Part shown: positions 27,680 through 34,184 of the stretch, piece by piece
Position numbering within the stretch: the stretch's first letter is position 1
How the letters are laid out: each line of letters opens with the position of its first letter
Assembly (NCBI GenBank): GCA_031180825.1
Contig: JAPSLM010000001.1
Coordinates: forward strand, 310,001-374,000
Direction: 5' to 3'
Length of the DNA stretch: 64,000 nucleotides
Source: Paenibacillus sp.
GTDB lineage: Bacteria; Bacillota; Bacilli; Paenibacillales; NBRC-103111
The notes under the pieces: model-generated
The model's database searches: none
Seen by the model: only the letters and a program-made list of their open reading frames with translations
Told to the model about the DNA's origin: nothing
Translations under genes and position numbers: made by a program

Positions 27680-28231
27680 ATGAAACGTCAGGTTCACAGC
27701 AAAGAAATAAAAGCCGCGGTATATCAAAAGCTGGAGGAACGCGGCGTGACGATGGAAGACATAGCCCTGATCGTCAGAGAAATGCAGCTTCCTTATCATC
27801 CCGATTTGACGCTGGAGACTTGTGTCGAATCCGTCCATGCGGTTTTGCAGAAGCGGGAGCTTCAGCATGCGATACTCGTCGGGATCGAATTGGACGTATT
27901 GGCTGAAAAAGGTCTGTTATCCGAGCCGCTGCAATCGATTATCGAAAGCGACGAAGGGCTGTTCGGATGCGACGAAACGCTGGCTCTCGGGTCGGTGTTC
28001 GGCTACGGCAGCATCGCACTGACGACGTTTGGCCATTTGGATAAACAAAAAGTGGGAATTATTAAGCGGCTTGATACCAAGAGCGGAAACGGTGTACACA
28101 CTTTCCTGGATGATCTGGTTGCCAGCATCGCGGCATCGGCGTCAAGCCGGCTGGCCCATCGGCAGCGAGATGCGGATGAGCGGGACAATCTCGTTGCTTA
28201 CATTGCTCCGTCGGAAGAAAACGTAGGCTGA
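27680..28231 (+). CDS. Phosphatidylglycerophosphatase A (PgpA/YutG family)
   Basis: 183 residues. Matches the Firmicute YutG/PgpA family, proposed to dephosphorylate phosphatidylglycerophosphate. Recognisable blocks: MEDIALIVREMQLPY, AILVGIELDVLAEKG, DEGLFGCDETLALGSVFGYGS, FLDDLVASIAASASSRLAH. The acidic pairs (ESDEGLFGCDE and LDD) match the family's metal-binding residues. ATG 27680 has aaaggag upstream; an earlier ATG in frame (27647) overlaps the promoter. Single gene with own promoter and terminator. Lipid role is inferred from the family. Confidence 0.82.
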   Translation: MKRQVHSKEIKAAVYQKLEERGVTMEDIALIVREMQLPYHPDLTLETCVESVHAVLQKRELQHAILVGIELDVLAEKGLLSEPLQSIIESDEGLFGCDETLALGSVFGYGSIALTTFGHLDKQKVGIIKRLDTKSGNGVHTFLDDLVASIAASASSRLAHRQRDADERDNLVAYIAPSEENVG

Positions 28232-28257
28232 AGTGGAATTTTTGTTATATATTGGAG

Positions 28258-28290
28258 AAGCTTCCTTATGCAAATAAGGGAGCTTTTTTT
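28258..28290 (+). terminator. pgpA terminator
   Basis: aagcttccttat pairs with ataagggagctt (one G-T pair) and runs into seven T. Confidence 0.88.
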
Positions 28291-28345
28291 GGGTTAAGAT
28301 ACTAACAGAACTTCATCTTCATTCGATAAGCGGAGTGAAAATAAA

Positions 28346-28510
28346 ATGAATTGGGTGTACTGGGTAAAGTTGTATGACAGCAAGTTCCAAGCCGGGTGTC
28401 TGGCCAAGCGGATGGAGGAGGACTGGTGGATTTACGGTTACGAATGCCCAAGCGAAGTCCAAGTGTTCCGTTCCAAAAAAGGCCGTTTCGGCGTCCGCTA
28501 TACTGTCTAA
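28346..28510 (+). CDS. Small aromatic-rich protein, 54 residues
   Basis: Begins MNWVYWVKLYDSKFQAG and ends KGRFGVRYTV. It contains four Trp, five Tyr and two Cys (one in AGCLAK, one in YECPSE). Upstream gcggagtg gives a moderate ribosome site. It lies between the pgpA terminator and the tRNA promoter, so it is an isolated small gene. Length and composition suggest a compact soluble beta fold, not a membrane peptide. Function unknown; I have no family for it. Confidence 0.6.
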   Translation: MNWVYWVKLYDSKFQAGCLAKRMEEDWWIYGYECPSEVQVFRSKKGRFGVRYTV

Positions 28511-28519
28511 TTTTTTTAC

Positions 28520-28549
28520 TTGACTCCGGCGTTTAAGTTAGTGTATAGT
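28520..28549 (+). promoter_or_regulatory. Promoter of the tRNA cluster
   Basis: ttgact (28520-28525), 18-base spacer, tatagt (28544-28549), 39 bases before the first tRNA. Confidence 0.75.
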
Positions 28550-28587
28550 TATCTTTGTCGCTGTCATTATACAGTGTGAATTTCTGA

Positions 28588-28664
<77 letters not shown>

Positions 28665-28673
28665 AAGCTTCAA

Positions 28674-28750
28674 GGGCCCTTAGCTCAGTTGGTTAGAGCG
28701 GTCGGCTCATAACCGATTGGTCGGGGGTTCGAGTCCCTCAGGGCCCACCA
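28674..28750 (+). tRNA. tRNA-Ile2 (CAT, lysidine type)
   Basis: 77 bases with encoded CCA. The anticodon is written CAT, but the body (GGGCCCTTAGCTCAG, loop ctcataa, fully paired GGGCCC/GGGCCC acceptor) matches the minor isoleucine tRNA whose C34 is changed to lysidine by TilS, not elongator methionine tRNA. It would read AUA codons. Likely to be mislabelled as Met by simple anticodon reading. Confidence 0.85.
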
Positions 28751-28762
28751 AAACAGAACTGC

Positions 28763-28848
28763 GCCGGAGTGGCGGAATTGGCAGACGCACAGGACTTAAA
28801 ATCCTGCGGTAGGTGACTACCGTACCGGTTCGAGTCCGGTCTTCGGCA
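28763..28848 (+). tRNA. tRNA-Leu (TAA)
   Basis: 86 bases with the long variable arm of class II tRNAs (gcggtaggtgactaccgt). Acceptor GCCGGAG pairs with CTTCGGC. Anticodon TAA in acttaaaat. No CCA is encoded (A is followed by gtt), unlike the two preceding tRNAs. Confidence 0.93.
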
Positions 28849-28871
28849 GTTCGAACAGAGTATTCTACATA

Positions 28872-28909
28872 AGAGTTTTGCTTTGATCCGTCAGAGCAAA
28901 ACTCTTTTT
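28872..28909 (+). terminator. Terminator of the tRNA cluster
   Basis: agagttttgct (28872-28882) pairs perfectly with agcaaaactct (28895-28905), followed by T residues. Confidence 0.9.
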
Positions 28910-28940
28910 CGTTTCAGAGGAGATTTTTGCTTCGGAGCCT

Positions 28941-28949
28941 CATATACTT
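28941..28949 (+). promoter_or_regulatory. Candidate late-sporulation (SigK-like) -10 element
   Basis: catatactt, 29 bases before the GerPF-like gene. The same catatact(g) occurs before the small heat-shock-like gene and before gerPA. SigK -10 elements have the form CATA-N3-TA, and gerP is a SigK operon in Bacillus. The -35 half is not clear. Confidence 0.45.
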
Positions 28950-28977
28950 TAGAACACGATCAGGAAGGAGGGCTCCT

Positions 28978-29196
28978 ATGCCTTCGATTATTTTGGCTCC
29001 GATCAAAATTACCGGTGCCGACGGGGAAATCATTTTCGGCGATGTGCTTCAAGTAAATCCGAAAAGCACCTCAAAAGCAAACTCAGGCGCCGGGGGCAGC
29101 AATACGGGAGATTTTAGCGCTACATTCTCGCTTGTCAGCCTTACCAATAATTTTGACCCGGACATTGCCGATTCCAATAACGCGGCAAATAATTAG
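28978..29196 (+). CDS. GerPA/GerPF-family spore germination protein
   Basis: 72 residues, ATG after a strong aaggaggg site. Shows the family pattern: PSIILAPIKITGADGEIIFG, GDVLQVNPKSTSK, then SNTGDFSA and a DPDIADSN tail. GerP proteins act in the inner spore coat and help nutrient germinants reach their receptors. It is monocistronic, closed by its own terminator, and separated from gerPA-E by an inverted gene. The operon downstream lacks its own gerPF, so this gene may supply that member; GerPA and GerPF are too similar for me to choose firmly. Confidence 0.85.
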   Translation: MPSIILAPIKITGADGEIIFGDVLQVNPKSTSKANSGAGGSNTGDFSATFSLVSLTNNFDPDIADSNNAANN

Positions 29197-29247
29197 GGCA
29201 CATGATGCAACAGGTAAGCACGCTTCCAATAGCACGACCCATTCCGT

Positions 29248-29289
29248 ACGTCCCAGACGGCCGTTAGCGCCCGATTTGGGACGTTTTTG
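29248..29289. terminator. Terminator after the GerPF-like gene
   Basis: acgtccca (29248-29255) pairs with tgggacgt (29277-29284) and is followed by ttttt on the plus strand. It lies between convergent genes and may serve both. Confidence 0.8.
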
Positions 29290-29303
29290 TTGTGGCAAAC
29301 CTT

Positions 29304-29780
29304 TTATTCCGTAAAACGGATTTTGACGTCCGTATAAGGGTGGTCCATAGGCTCCTTGCGCATGTGCAGCTGAAGTATGCCGTTCTTATAAACCGCTTTG
29401 CAGCTGCTTGGGATGATTGGGTTAACCATCCGGATTGATTGGGTTTTATCATCCGGAAGTCCTTCCAGATGGATTTGGTAAGGATTGAGCTTCAACCGGA
29501 TCTTGCGGGCTTGTACTTTGTCGGGGATATGGATCTTGGCAATAATATTGTTATGGGTATCGAAAATTTCCGAATGGAAATGATGCTTGAGCGCCTGAAC
29601 TTCAACGTTGGGCAAGGCCCGGTTCAGCACTTCCTTGATATACCCTTCAACCCAGGATACGGGATCTCCGTTCTCGCCGTTGAAGGATGGGGTAGGAAAC
29701 GGCAGCTTCCCGTTAAAAAACTGCTCAAAATGTTTCCAGTTCATGTCAAAAAACGAGTTGTTGTTTTTGGAATCGCCCAT
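29304..29780 (-). CDS. Small heat-shock (Hsp20/alpha-crystallin)-like protein
   Basis: 158 residues. An N-terminal helical part (FFDMNWKHFEQFFNGKLP) is followed by a beta-sandwich pattern typical of the alpha-crystallin domain: SEIFDTHNNIIAKIHIPD, IRLKLNPYQIHLEG, and a late CKAVYKNGILQLHMRK resembling the family's A-x-x-x-n-GvL motif. Start at 29780 is fixed by aaggag nine bases upstream. It is inserted on the opposite strand within the gerP locus and has the same catatactg promoter element as gerPA and the GerPF-like gene, so I infer forespore/mother-cell expression and a coat-related role. Confidence 0.72.
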   Translation of the reverse strand: MGDSKNNNSFFDMNWKHFEQFFNGKLPFPTPSFNGENGDPVSWVEGYIKEVLNRALPNVEVQALKHHFHSEIFDTHNNIIAKIHIPDKVQARKIRLKLNPYQIHLEGLPDDKTQSIRMVNPIIPSSCKAVYKNGILQLHMRKEPMDHPYTDVKIRFTE

Positions 29781-29803
29781 GTTTATCCACTCCTTACTGA
29801 TTC

Positions 29804-29812
29804 CAGTATATG
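29804..29812 (-). promoter_or_regulatory. Candidate SigK-like -10 element of the Hsp20-like gene
   Basis: Minus strand catatactg, 24 bases before the start codon; identical to the element before gerPA. Confidence 0.45.
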
Positions 29813-29874
29813 AGCATGAAGCGCAAACCATGAGTCCTCCCAGGCTGTCTAAAACATACTTCTTCTTCTTGGAT

Positions 29875-29883
29875 CATATACTG
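29875..29883 (+). promoter_or_regulatory. Candidate SigK-like -10 element of the gerPA-E operon
   Basis: catatactg, 32 bases before gerPA; an aca at 29854 lies about where a SigK -35 could be, though the spacing (18) is long. It faces the copy at 29804-29812, giving a divergent promoter region of about 130 bases. Confidence 0.45.
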
Positions 29884-29915
29884 CATTAAAAACATTTGAG
29901 TTAGGGTGCTGCCTC

Positions 29916-30152
29916 ATGCCGGCTATCGTGGGCGCCATCAAAATTGTGAACGTCGGTACAGGCTCCATCGTGCACGTAGGAGATTCGATCCAGCTGGCTC
30001 CGAGCGTAACGTCCAAAACGTTTGCCGGGGCGGGTTCTTTCAATACGGGGGATAATTTGCGGGTCTGCAATATGGTCAGCACCACCAATACTTACGATAA
30101 CGACATCGCTGACTCTAATGTAGCTTCCGCCGATAAGGCAGGTGTCGTATAA
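29916..30152 (+). CDS. gerPA: Spore germination protein GerPA
   Basis: 78 residues beginning MPAIVGAIKIVNVGTGSIVH, with AGAGSFNTGD and a DNDIADSN tail, as in GerPA/GerPF proteins. First gene of a five-gene run gerPA-B-C-D-E. These proteins form or shape the inner spore coat and are needed for permeability to germinants. The ribosome site (agggtg) is modest. Confidence 0.9.
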   Translation: MPAIVGAIKIVNVGTGSIVHVGDSIQLAPSVTSKTFAGAGSFNTGDNLRVCNMVSTTNTYDNDIADSNVASADKAGVV

Positions 30153-30158
30153 ACCGCC

Positions 30159-30410
30159 ATGCAGCTCATCATACATCAAAGCATCGTTATTCAAAATTTC
30201 AAGATCGGCGCCGTGTCGAACTCTTCCGTGCTTCAGATCGGGACGGCAGGTACCATTCGCGCATTGGCCAATCTATACAATACCGGAGGGTTTACCGGCC
30301 CGGCCCCTCAATTTACCGCTCAGACAACCGCTCCGCAAGCTGGGACGCAAGGCGTGATCGAAGAACCTACCCCTATGTCCTTGGTGCCGCTTCCTACACC
30401 TTCCAGGTAA
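30159..30410 (+). CDS. gerPB: Spore germination protein GerPB
   Basis: 83 residues starting MQLIIHQSIVIQNFKIGAVS, with SSVLQIGTAGTIRALANLYN, the core seen in GerPB. A Pro/Thr/Gln-rich tail follows. It begins 6 bases after gerPA. Coat protein, part of the gerP operon. Confidence 0.9.
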   Translation: MQLIIHQSIVIQNFKIGAVSNSSVLQIGTAGTIRALANLYNTGGFTGPAPQFTAQTTAPQAGTQGVIEEPTPMSLVPLPTPSR

Positions 30411-30425
30411 ACGGAGGAATGACGG

Positions 30426-31052
30426 ATGGATTCATCTTACCCGGAATCTTACTTTCAACAGCTGCACGACTATTTAAAATGGCAGACGAACCGCATCCGT
30501 TCCTTGGAGCATAAGGTTGAGTTGCTTTCCCAAGAGCTCGAATCGGTAAAAAAGCAGCGGGGAGTGACGATCGAGCGAATTGAGTACAAGTTTGACCAGT
30601 TGAAAGTAGAGAAGCTCGATGGGACGCTTAACGTGGGGCTGTCGCCGGCCGGGCTCGGCGAACAATCGGTCGAGGAGATGGACGCCGGCGGTGAAACGAT
30701 TCGAACCAACGCAGCCGTGTCGGAGTCGTTTGCCCGTATCCAACAGCGGGTGACGGATTATTTGCAGCAATCGTGTCCCGCCGAAGTGGCGCAAATGGAA
30801 GAGAAATACGAAGTGAAATTGGATGAGGATACGACCGAATCCATCATTGGCGATCTCCAGGGGCAGATCGGGCAGCGGATCGATTATTATTTGAAATTTG
30901 GAATCGAGCCGGACGTCGTGATCTTGACGAAAGAGCAGGAACAGAGCATCACGGATAAAGTAATCCGGGATATTCGGCTTGGACTCGAACAATTTTTTTT
31001 AAAGCGCAAAACCGAAGGGGGAGCGACAAATGATTCTGCAGGTGGAGAATAA
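30426..31052 (+). CDS. gerPC: Spore germination protein GerPC
   Basis: 208 residues. Begins with a helical/coiled-coil section (YFQQLHDYLKWQTNRIRSLE, then HKVELLSQELESVKKQ) followed by the GerPC beta segment TIERIEYKFDQLKVEKLDGT and LNVGLSPAG. The C-terminal half is helical and charged. Good site cggagg before ATG. Its 3' end overlaps gerPD by 23 bases. Confidence 0.9.
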   Translation: MDSSYPESYFQQLHDYLKWQTNRIRSLEHKVELLSQELESVKKQRGVTIERIEYKFDQLKVEKLDGTLNVGLSPAGLGEQSVEEMDAGGETIRTNAAVSESFARIQQRVTDYLQQSCPAEVAQMEEKYEVKLDEDTTESIIGDLQGQIGQRIDYYLKFGIEPDVVILTKEQEQSITDKVIRDIRLGLEQFFLKRKTEGGATNDSAGGE

Positions 31053-31212
31053 AGAGATTTGCGTCGGCAGCATTCAATTGGAGGGTGTTGCCAGCTCATC
31101 GGTCTTTCTGATCGGCGACGCCGAGGTAATCAGCTTGTCCAGCGTGTTCGATACGCCGCCGGAATCGCTCATTATCGGGCCGCTCGTACCGCTCGCGTCG
31201 GGAGGCGCCTGA
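31030..31212 (+). CDS. gerPD: Spore germination protein GerPD
   Basis: 60 residues: MILQVENKEICVGSIQLEGV then SSSVFLIGDAEVISLSSVFD, the GerPD pattern. The ATG lies inside gerPC and the TGA overlaps the gerPE start, so translation of C, D and E is coupled. Confidence 0.9.
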   Translation: MILQVENKEICVGSIQLEGVASSSVFLIGDAEVISLSSVFDTPPESLIIGPLVPLASGGA

Positions 31213-31598
31213 TGGCTTGCGCTCCGCGCACATCCGTCGTGCGTAGCTTGAAGGTCCACGATGTTGGTTATGGCTCTGCTATTTTTGTGGGGGACTTGGT
31301 CGATTTTTCCCCGGTCTCTTACGTTTTCGCCGTGCAAAGGGAGATACCCGTTTTTTACGGAAATGAAGGGAATTTGAGCGCTTATCCCATCTATTCCGTC
31401 CCTCTTCCCATGGCCCGGCAGGAGCCGGCCGTGCAGATGGAAGTGACCAACACACGTCCGGTGATCTGTGCCGGGGATGTAAGGATCATCGCCGTTTCTA
31501 CGGCGTCCATGGTACAGTTCGGATCCGTCCGATCGATTCGTGCGGATACGAGGGTGAAAAACATCCGCCAATTGCTGCGCGGACTTCCTCCGAAATGA
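31212..31598 (+). CDS. gerPE: Spore germination protein GerPE
   Basis: 128 residues, starting on the last base of the gerPD stop (tgatg). It contains RTSVVRSLKVHDVGYGSAIFVG, split by family logic into the SxVxxLKVxxVxxxSxxxVGD motif, and a late ICAGDVRIIAVSTASMVQFG. Last gene of the operon; no gerPF follows, unlike Bacillus where gerPF is sixth. Confidence 0.88.
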   Translation: MACAPRTSVVRSLKVHDVGYGSAIFVGDLVDFSPVSYVFAVQREIPVFYGNEGNLSAYPIYSVPLPMARQEPAVQMEVTNTRPVICAGDVRIIAVSTASMVQFGSVRSIRADTRVKNIRQLLRGLPPK

Positions 31599-31626
31599 GA
31601 AGGAATAAGCTTCCGTCTCCGTTCTG

Positions 31627-31635
31627 TGGTATAAT
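31627..31635 (+). promoter_or_regulatory. Extended -10 promoter of the VOC gene
   Basis: TGG-TATAAT (31627-31635), 43 bases before the start codon; no clear -35. Confidence 0.5.
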
Positions 31636-31678
31636 CATATCGATATACTGAAAACGAACGGATAAGGGAGAGAAAACG

Positions 31679-32068
31679 ATGGCGCGTAAAAAAATAGAGC
31701 ACGTAGGGATTATGGTCCGGGATATCGACACGTCGGTGCAGTTTTACAAAGACGTCGTAGGCCTTGTACTGAAGGATAAGCTCGTTCATACGAACGGTAT
31801 CGTCACGCTCGCTTTTCTCGGTTTTAACGAGTCGGACGAAACGGAGCTGGAATTGATCCAGGGCTATAACGACGGTCTTCCGGCAGAGGGCAAGGTGCAT
31901 CATGTCGCTTTTGCGGTAGACGACATTGAGGAAGAGTTCGCCAGAATCAAGACACTAGACGTGCGTTTAATCGATCAAGAGATTACGACGCTGCCGAACG
32001 GCTCGCGTTATTTCTTTTTCTATGGACCGGATGGCGAGTGGATCGAATTTTTCCAATCGACGAGATAA
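31679..32068 (+). CDS. VOC-superfamily (glyoxalase-like) protein
   Basis: 129 residues. Two beta-alpha-beta-beta-beta halves typical of vicinal-oxygen-chelate enzymes: KIEHVGIMVRDIDTSVQFYK with the first His, and KVHHVAFAVDDIEEEFARI followed by YFFFYGPDGEWIEFFQ with the metal-binding Glu. His8, His84-region and the Glu near the end fit a metal site as in glyoxalase I or methylmalonyl-CoA epimerase. Substrate not defined. Site gggagag precedes ATG. Confidence 0.85.
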   Translation: MARKKIEHVGIMVRDIDTSVQFYKDVVGLVLKDKLVHTNGIVTLAFLGFNESDETELELIQGYNDGLPAEGKVHHVAFAVDDIEEEFARIKTLDVRLIDQEITTLPNGSRYFFFYGPDGEWIEFFQSTR

Positions 32069-32103
32069 CGGCGCGCATGCATTCCGGAAAAGCAAAGCCC
32101 GAT

Positions 32104-32268
32104 ATGAAAATAAATTGTTTAAAGTGCAAGCACTTTTATGTGACTTGGGATCCTGGTTTTCCGAGGGGCTGCCGCGCGTACGGTTTTAAAACGGCGGACA
32201 TGCCTTCCGCTTTGGTGCTGCGTTCCTCGGGCAAGCCCTGTTTGTCCTACGAAGAAAAAATCAAGTAA
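32104..32268 (+). CDS. Small cysteine-rich (zinc-ribbon-like) protein
   Basis: 54 residues from ATG 32104: MKINCLKCKHFYVTWDPGFP, then GCRAYGFKTADMPS and SSGKPCLSYEEKI. Four Cys (CxxC plus two more) suggest a zinc or Fe-S site. Short relatives in Firmicutes start at this Met and are sometimes labelled uracil-DNA glycosylase without basis. An earlier in-frame ATG at 32074 is possible; neither start has a strong ribosome site. It follows the VOC gene by 35 bases. Function unknown. Confidence 0.65.
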   Translation: MKINCLKCKHFYVTWDPGFPRGCRAYGFKTADMPSALVLRSSGKPCLSYEEKIK

Positions 32269-32286
32269 TCTGGCAGGGGAAACGAC

Positions 32287-32487
32287 ATGCTGTTCAGTAA
32301 CCGTCAAAAGAAGCTGATTCTCGACGTTCTGCTTAAGGAGCGCCGACGCCTGTTTTCCAAGCATAAGGGCGAACTGCTCGACAAAACGATCGAGGACTTG
32401 TCCCAAATGCTGCGCAATGAAATAATCAATGCAGAGCCTAAAGATAACGTCATCGATTGGAGCGGGAAAGGCGGCAAGCGCCGCTAG
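32287..32487 (+). CDS. Small basic helical protein, 66 residues
   Basis: Starts MLFSNRQKKLILDVLLKERR and ends NVIDWSGKGGKRR. Mostly helical and strongly basic with a Gly-Lys-Arg tail, which might contact nucleic acid. aggggaaa precedes the ATG. Probably co-transcribed with the two genes before it; terminator follows. No family recognised. Confidence 0.6.
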   Translation: MLFSNRQKKLILDVLLKERRRLFSKHKGELLDKTIEDLSQMLRNEIINAEPKDNVIDWSGKGGKRR

Positions 32488-32501
32488 GCCGGTCAATCAG
32501 G

Positions 32502-32528
32502 AGGCATCCCTTCGCGGGGTGCCTTTTA
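32502..32528. terminator. Hairpin terminator between convergent small genes
   Basis: aggcatccc pairs with ggggtgcct around a ttcgc loop (one mismatch), followed by tttt. It abuts the stop of the leftward gene. Confidence 0.75.
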
Positions 32529-32684
32529 TTTACGAATCAACCCTAAGGACAACGCTTGTTCCTCCGTTAAAATAAATTGCTCGCCCAGCCCGAGCTCCTC
32601 GTCCGGATCTCTGCCGAACATGCTTAGCACTTCCAGCCATATCCCCTTTTCTATCGCTTCGGAAGCAGTGATCAAAACTTTCAT
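32526..32684 (-). CDS. Small hypothetical protein, 52 residues
   Basis: MKVLITASEAIEKGIWLEVL, then FGRDPDEELGLGEQFILTEE and QALSLGLIRK. I chose ATG 32684 because ggaggg lies seven bases upstream; the frame is open much further but that stretch lies across the promoter of the rightward gene. Acidic and soluble, with an ending (L-T-E-E-x-A-x-x-L-G-L) that resembles small Bacillales proteins of unknown role. Confidence 0.7.
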   Translation of the reverse strand: MKVLITASEAIEKGIWLEVLSMFGRDPDEELGLGEQFILTEEQALSLGLIRK

Positions 32685-32745
32685 CCCAAGCCCTCCAATC
32701 AGACTCGCTTCCTTTATTTTACCCAAGAAAAGAACATTCAACCAC

Positions 32746-32774
32746 TTGAATTGCGAACGCATGTTTGGTATATA
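32746..32774 (+). promoter_or_regulatory. Promoter of the WYL-like mini-protein gene
   Basis: ttgaat (32746-32751), 17-base spacer, tatata/tataat (32769-32776), 44 bases before GTG 32820. Confidence 0.5.
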
Positions 32775-32819
32775 ATAAAGATAGAGGAACGAGTGTTCTG
32801 GCTTTGGGGAGGGGAAACT

Positions 32820-33059
32820 GTGATTCCATGGCAAAAGTATACAGGGCGTATGGTTGAGATCATTTACGGGGACCGTTCCGGGCAATTCAGCCAGCGAAGG
32901 ATCGTCATTCATTCCGTGCGGCCTGCTTTCATTCGGGCTTATTGCACGGAGCGCGGAGCGATTCGCTGCTTTGCTGTGGATCGCATATTGGCTGTGCAGC
33001 CGGTTCCATCCGCGAAACGAACTTCGTCAAAGTCAGTTAGACAGCGGGAATTGGCTTAA
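32820..33059 (+). CDS. WYL-domain-like mini-protein, 79 residues
   Basis: GTG start after ggggaggggaaa. The sequence VEIIYGDRSGQFSQRRIVIH, then VRPAFIRAYCTERGAIRCF and AVDRILAVQPV follows the WYL pattern (iYxdxxGxxtxRxixPxxl...yl.a.c..r..xRxFrldRi). WYL domains bind nucleic acid or nucleotide-like ligands and usually sit behind an HTH; here there is none. It is followed 8 bases later by another small gene, suggesting an operon. The family call is by pattern only. Confidence 0.6.
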   Translation: MIPWQKYTGRMVEIIYGDRSGQFSQRRIVIHSVRPAFIRAYCTERGAIRCFAVDRILAVQPVPSAKRTSSKSVRQRELA

Positions 33060-33067
33060 GGAGAGGG

Positions 33068-33244
33068 ATGCATGTGAGAAGCAATCTGTACGATGAGTTG
33101 AAAGAGCACCGGCACGGAGATCAGGAACGGTTAAAAAAACTGATGGAAGAGATTCGTATGCTGATGGAAGCGAAAAAAAAGCGCCCTCTGCTGGACCGAT
33201 TCCGTACAAAACGTCCGAACACGAAGCCGAAAGCTTGGGATTAA
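33068..33244 (+). CDS. Small basic coiled-coil-like protein, 58 residues
   Basis: MHVRSNLYDELKEHRHGDQE, then a helix LKKLMEEIRMLMEAKKKR and a basic tail RFRTKRPNTKPKAWD. aaggag lies upstream; with ATG 33068 the spacing is only four bases, with GTG 33074 it is ten, so the protein may begin MRSNLYDEL. Not recognised. Its tight link to the WYL-like gene suggests they work together. Confidence 0.55.
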   Translation: MHVRSNLYDELKEHRHGDQERLKKLMEEIRMLMEAKKKRPLLDRFRTKRPNTKPKAWD

Positions 33245-33282
33245 CCGGCGTAAGCAAGTTCCCGTAAGCAGCGGGGCGTAGA

Positions 33283-33331
33283 AAAAATAAAGCCCGTCGC
33301 AGGGGCAGCACCCTTAAGCGGAAACCGGGCT
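33283..33331 (-). terminator. Probable terminator of the leftward Cys-containing gene
   Basis: agcccg (33291-33296) and cgggct (33326-33331) form the stem; on the minus strand a T-rich run (aaaaaataa on plus) follows. The loop is long and overlaps the gene's 3' end. Confidence 0.45.
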
Positions 33332-33484
33332 AATGCTGCCGTTCTCTTTCGAATCGGAGACAACCTGACAAATTCCTGCGTTATATTTCGTAGAATTGAT
33401 GAAGTGGAAACCCGTCTTGAAAACGACGTATTTTTTAAGCGGATTCGGCTTGTGAAGCTTTTGGCAAGCAAGGCAATAGTACAT
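33314..33484 (-). CDS. Small CxxC protein, 56 residues
   Basis: MYYCLACQKLHKPNPLKKYV, then TGFHFINSTKYNAGICQVVS and a polar tail. Start fixed by aaggag eight bases upstream of ATG 33484. The CxxC with later His and Cys could bind zinc. No family recognised. Confidence 0.65.
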   Translation of the reverse strand: MYYCLACQKLHKPNPLKKYVVFKTGFHFINSTKYNAGICQVVSDSKENGSISPVSA

Positions 33485-33786
33485 AGGTTTTCTCCTTTTC
33501 GGGTCACGATATGACAATTATAGACACATTATATGCGTAAAATTGTGAAATATCACCCAAAATGATATAAAGTTTTACTAAAGATTGTCCAACTCCTATT
33601 ACCCGTCATCGAAATAACTTAAACGCAAGAAAAGACAAAGTTCGAGTTTTTTGTTGTTTTTTCGCTACAGCCTTCTTTATTTAGCGGAGGGCTTTCATCG
33701 GATTGTGAAATTGTGGTACCCTATAGTTGTCCGATAGAACTGAAAATAGAGAGCGTTTGATATTATTCGGAAAAGGTGAGAGCTAA
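33485..33786. other. Non-coding AT-rich gap
   Basis: 302 bases between divergent genes. Holds two ttgtgaaat stretches (33543 and about 33703) and T-rich runs; presumably both promoters. Nothing else identifiable. Confidence 0.5.
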
Positions 33787-34110
33787 ATGAAACATTTTGA
33801 GGAATGGGTTATGCAATTTTACGGACAACGGAAATGGACGCAATATGGGGTCTTCGAACGTATGGGGTTTCTGATGGAAGAAACGGGAGAGCTGGCGCAA
33901 GCTGTGCGTACTTATGAAATCGGCCGGGATCGTCCGGACGAAGCGATAAAGCCCGAGCCTGTTTTGAAGGAGGAGCTGATGGGAGAGCTCGGGGACATTT
34001 TGGCGAATCTGGCGATTTTGGCCGACAAGTACGGCTTTACTTTGGAGGACGCCGCTAAGGCTCATCAGCAAAAATTATTGAAGCGATTCGAAGCCGGGCC
34101 GGTAAACTGA
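33787..34110 (+). CDS. MazG-like nucleotide pyrophosphohydrolase
   Basis: 107 residues, a single MazG-type all-alpha NTP pyrophosphohydrolase domain. Metal-binding residues fit the pattern EExGE at 31-35 (MEETGELAQAV) and E67-x-x-D70 (GELGDILANL). These enzymes hydrolyse (d)NTPs to monophosphates and clear damaged or non-canonical nucleotides. Start ATG 33787 after aaaaggtgaga. The exonuclease gene follows 74 bases later. Confidence 0.82.
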   Translation: MKHFEEWVMQFYGQRKWTQYGVFERMGFLMEETGELAQAVRTYEIGRDRPDEAIKPEPVLKEELMGELGDILANLAILADKYGFTLEDAAKAHQQKLLKRFEAGPVN

Positions 34111-34184
34111 ACCGCTTTGCTTTGGGTATAACGATCCGCAGATGGTGGACAAACTAGATAAAATTTCTCAAGCAGGAGAGAACA

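Noticed and set aside
33543-33558. ttgtgaaatatcaccc, similar to a Rex box
   Set aside because: Only the left half fits the Rex palindrome, and the downstream gene gives no redox link.
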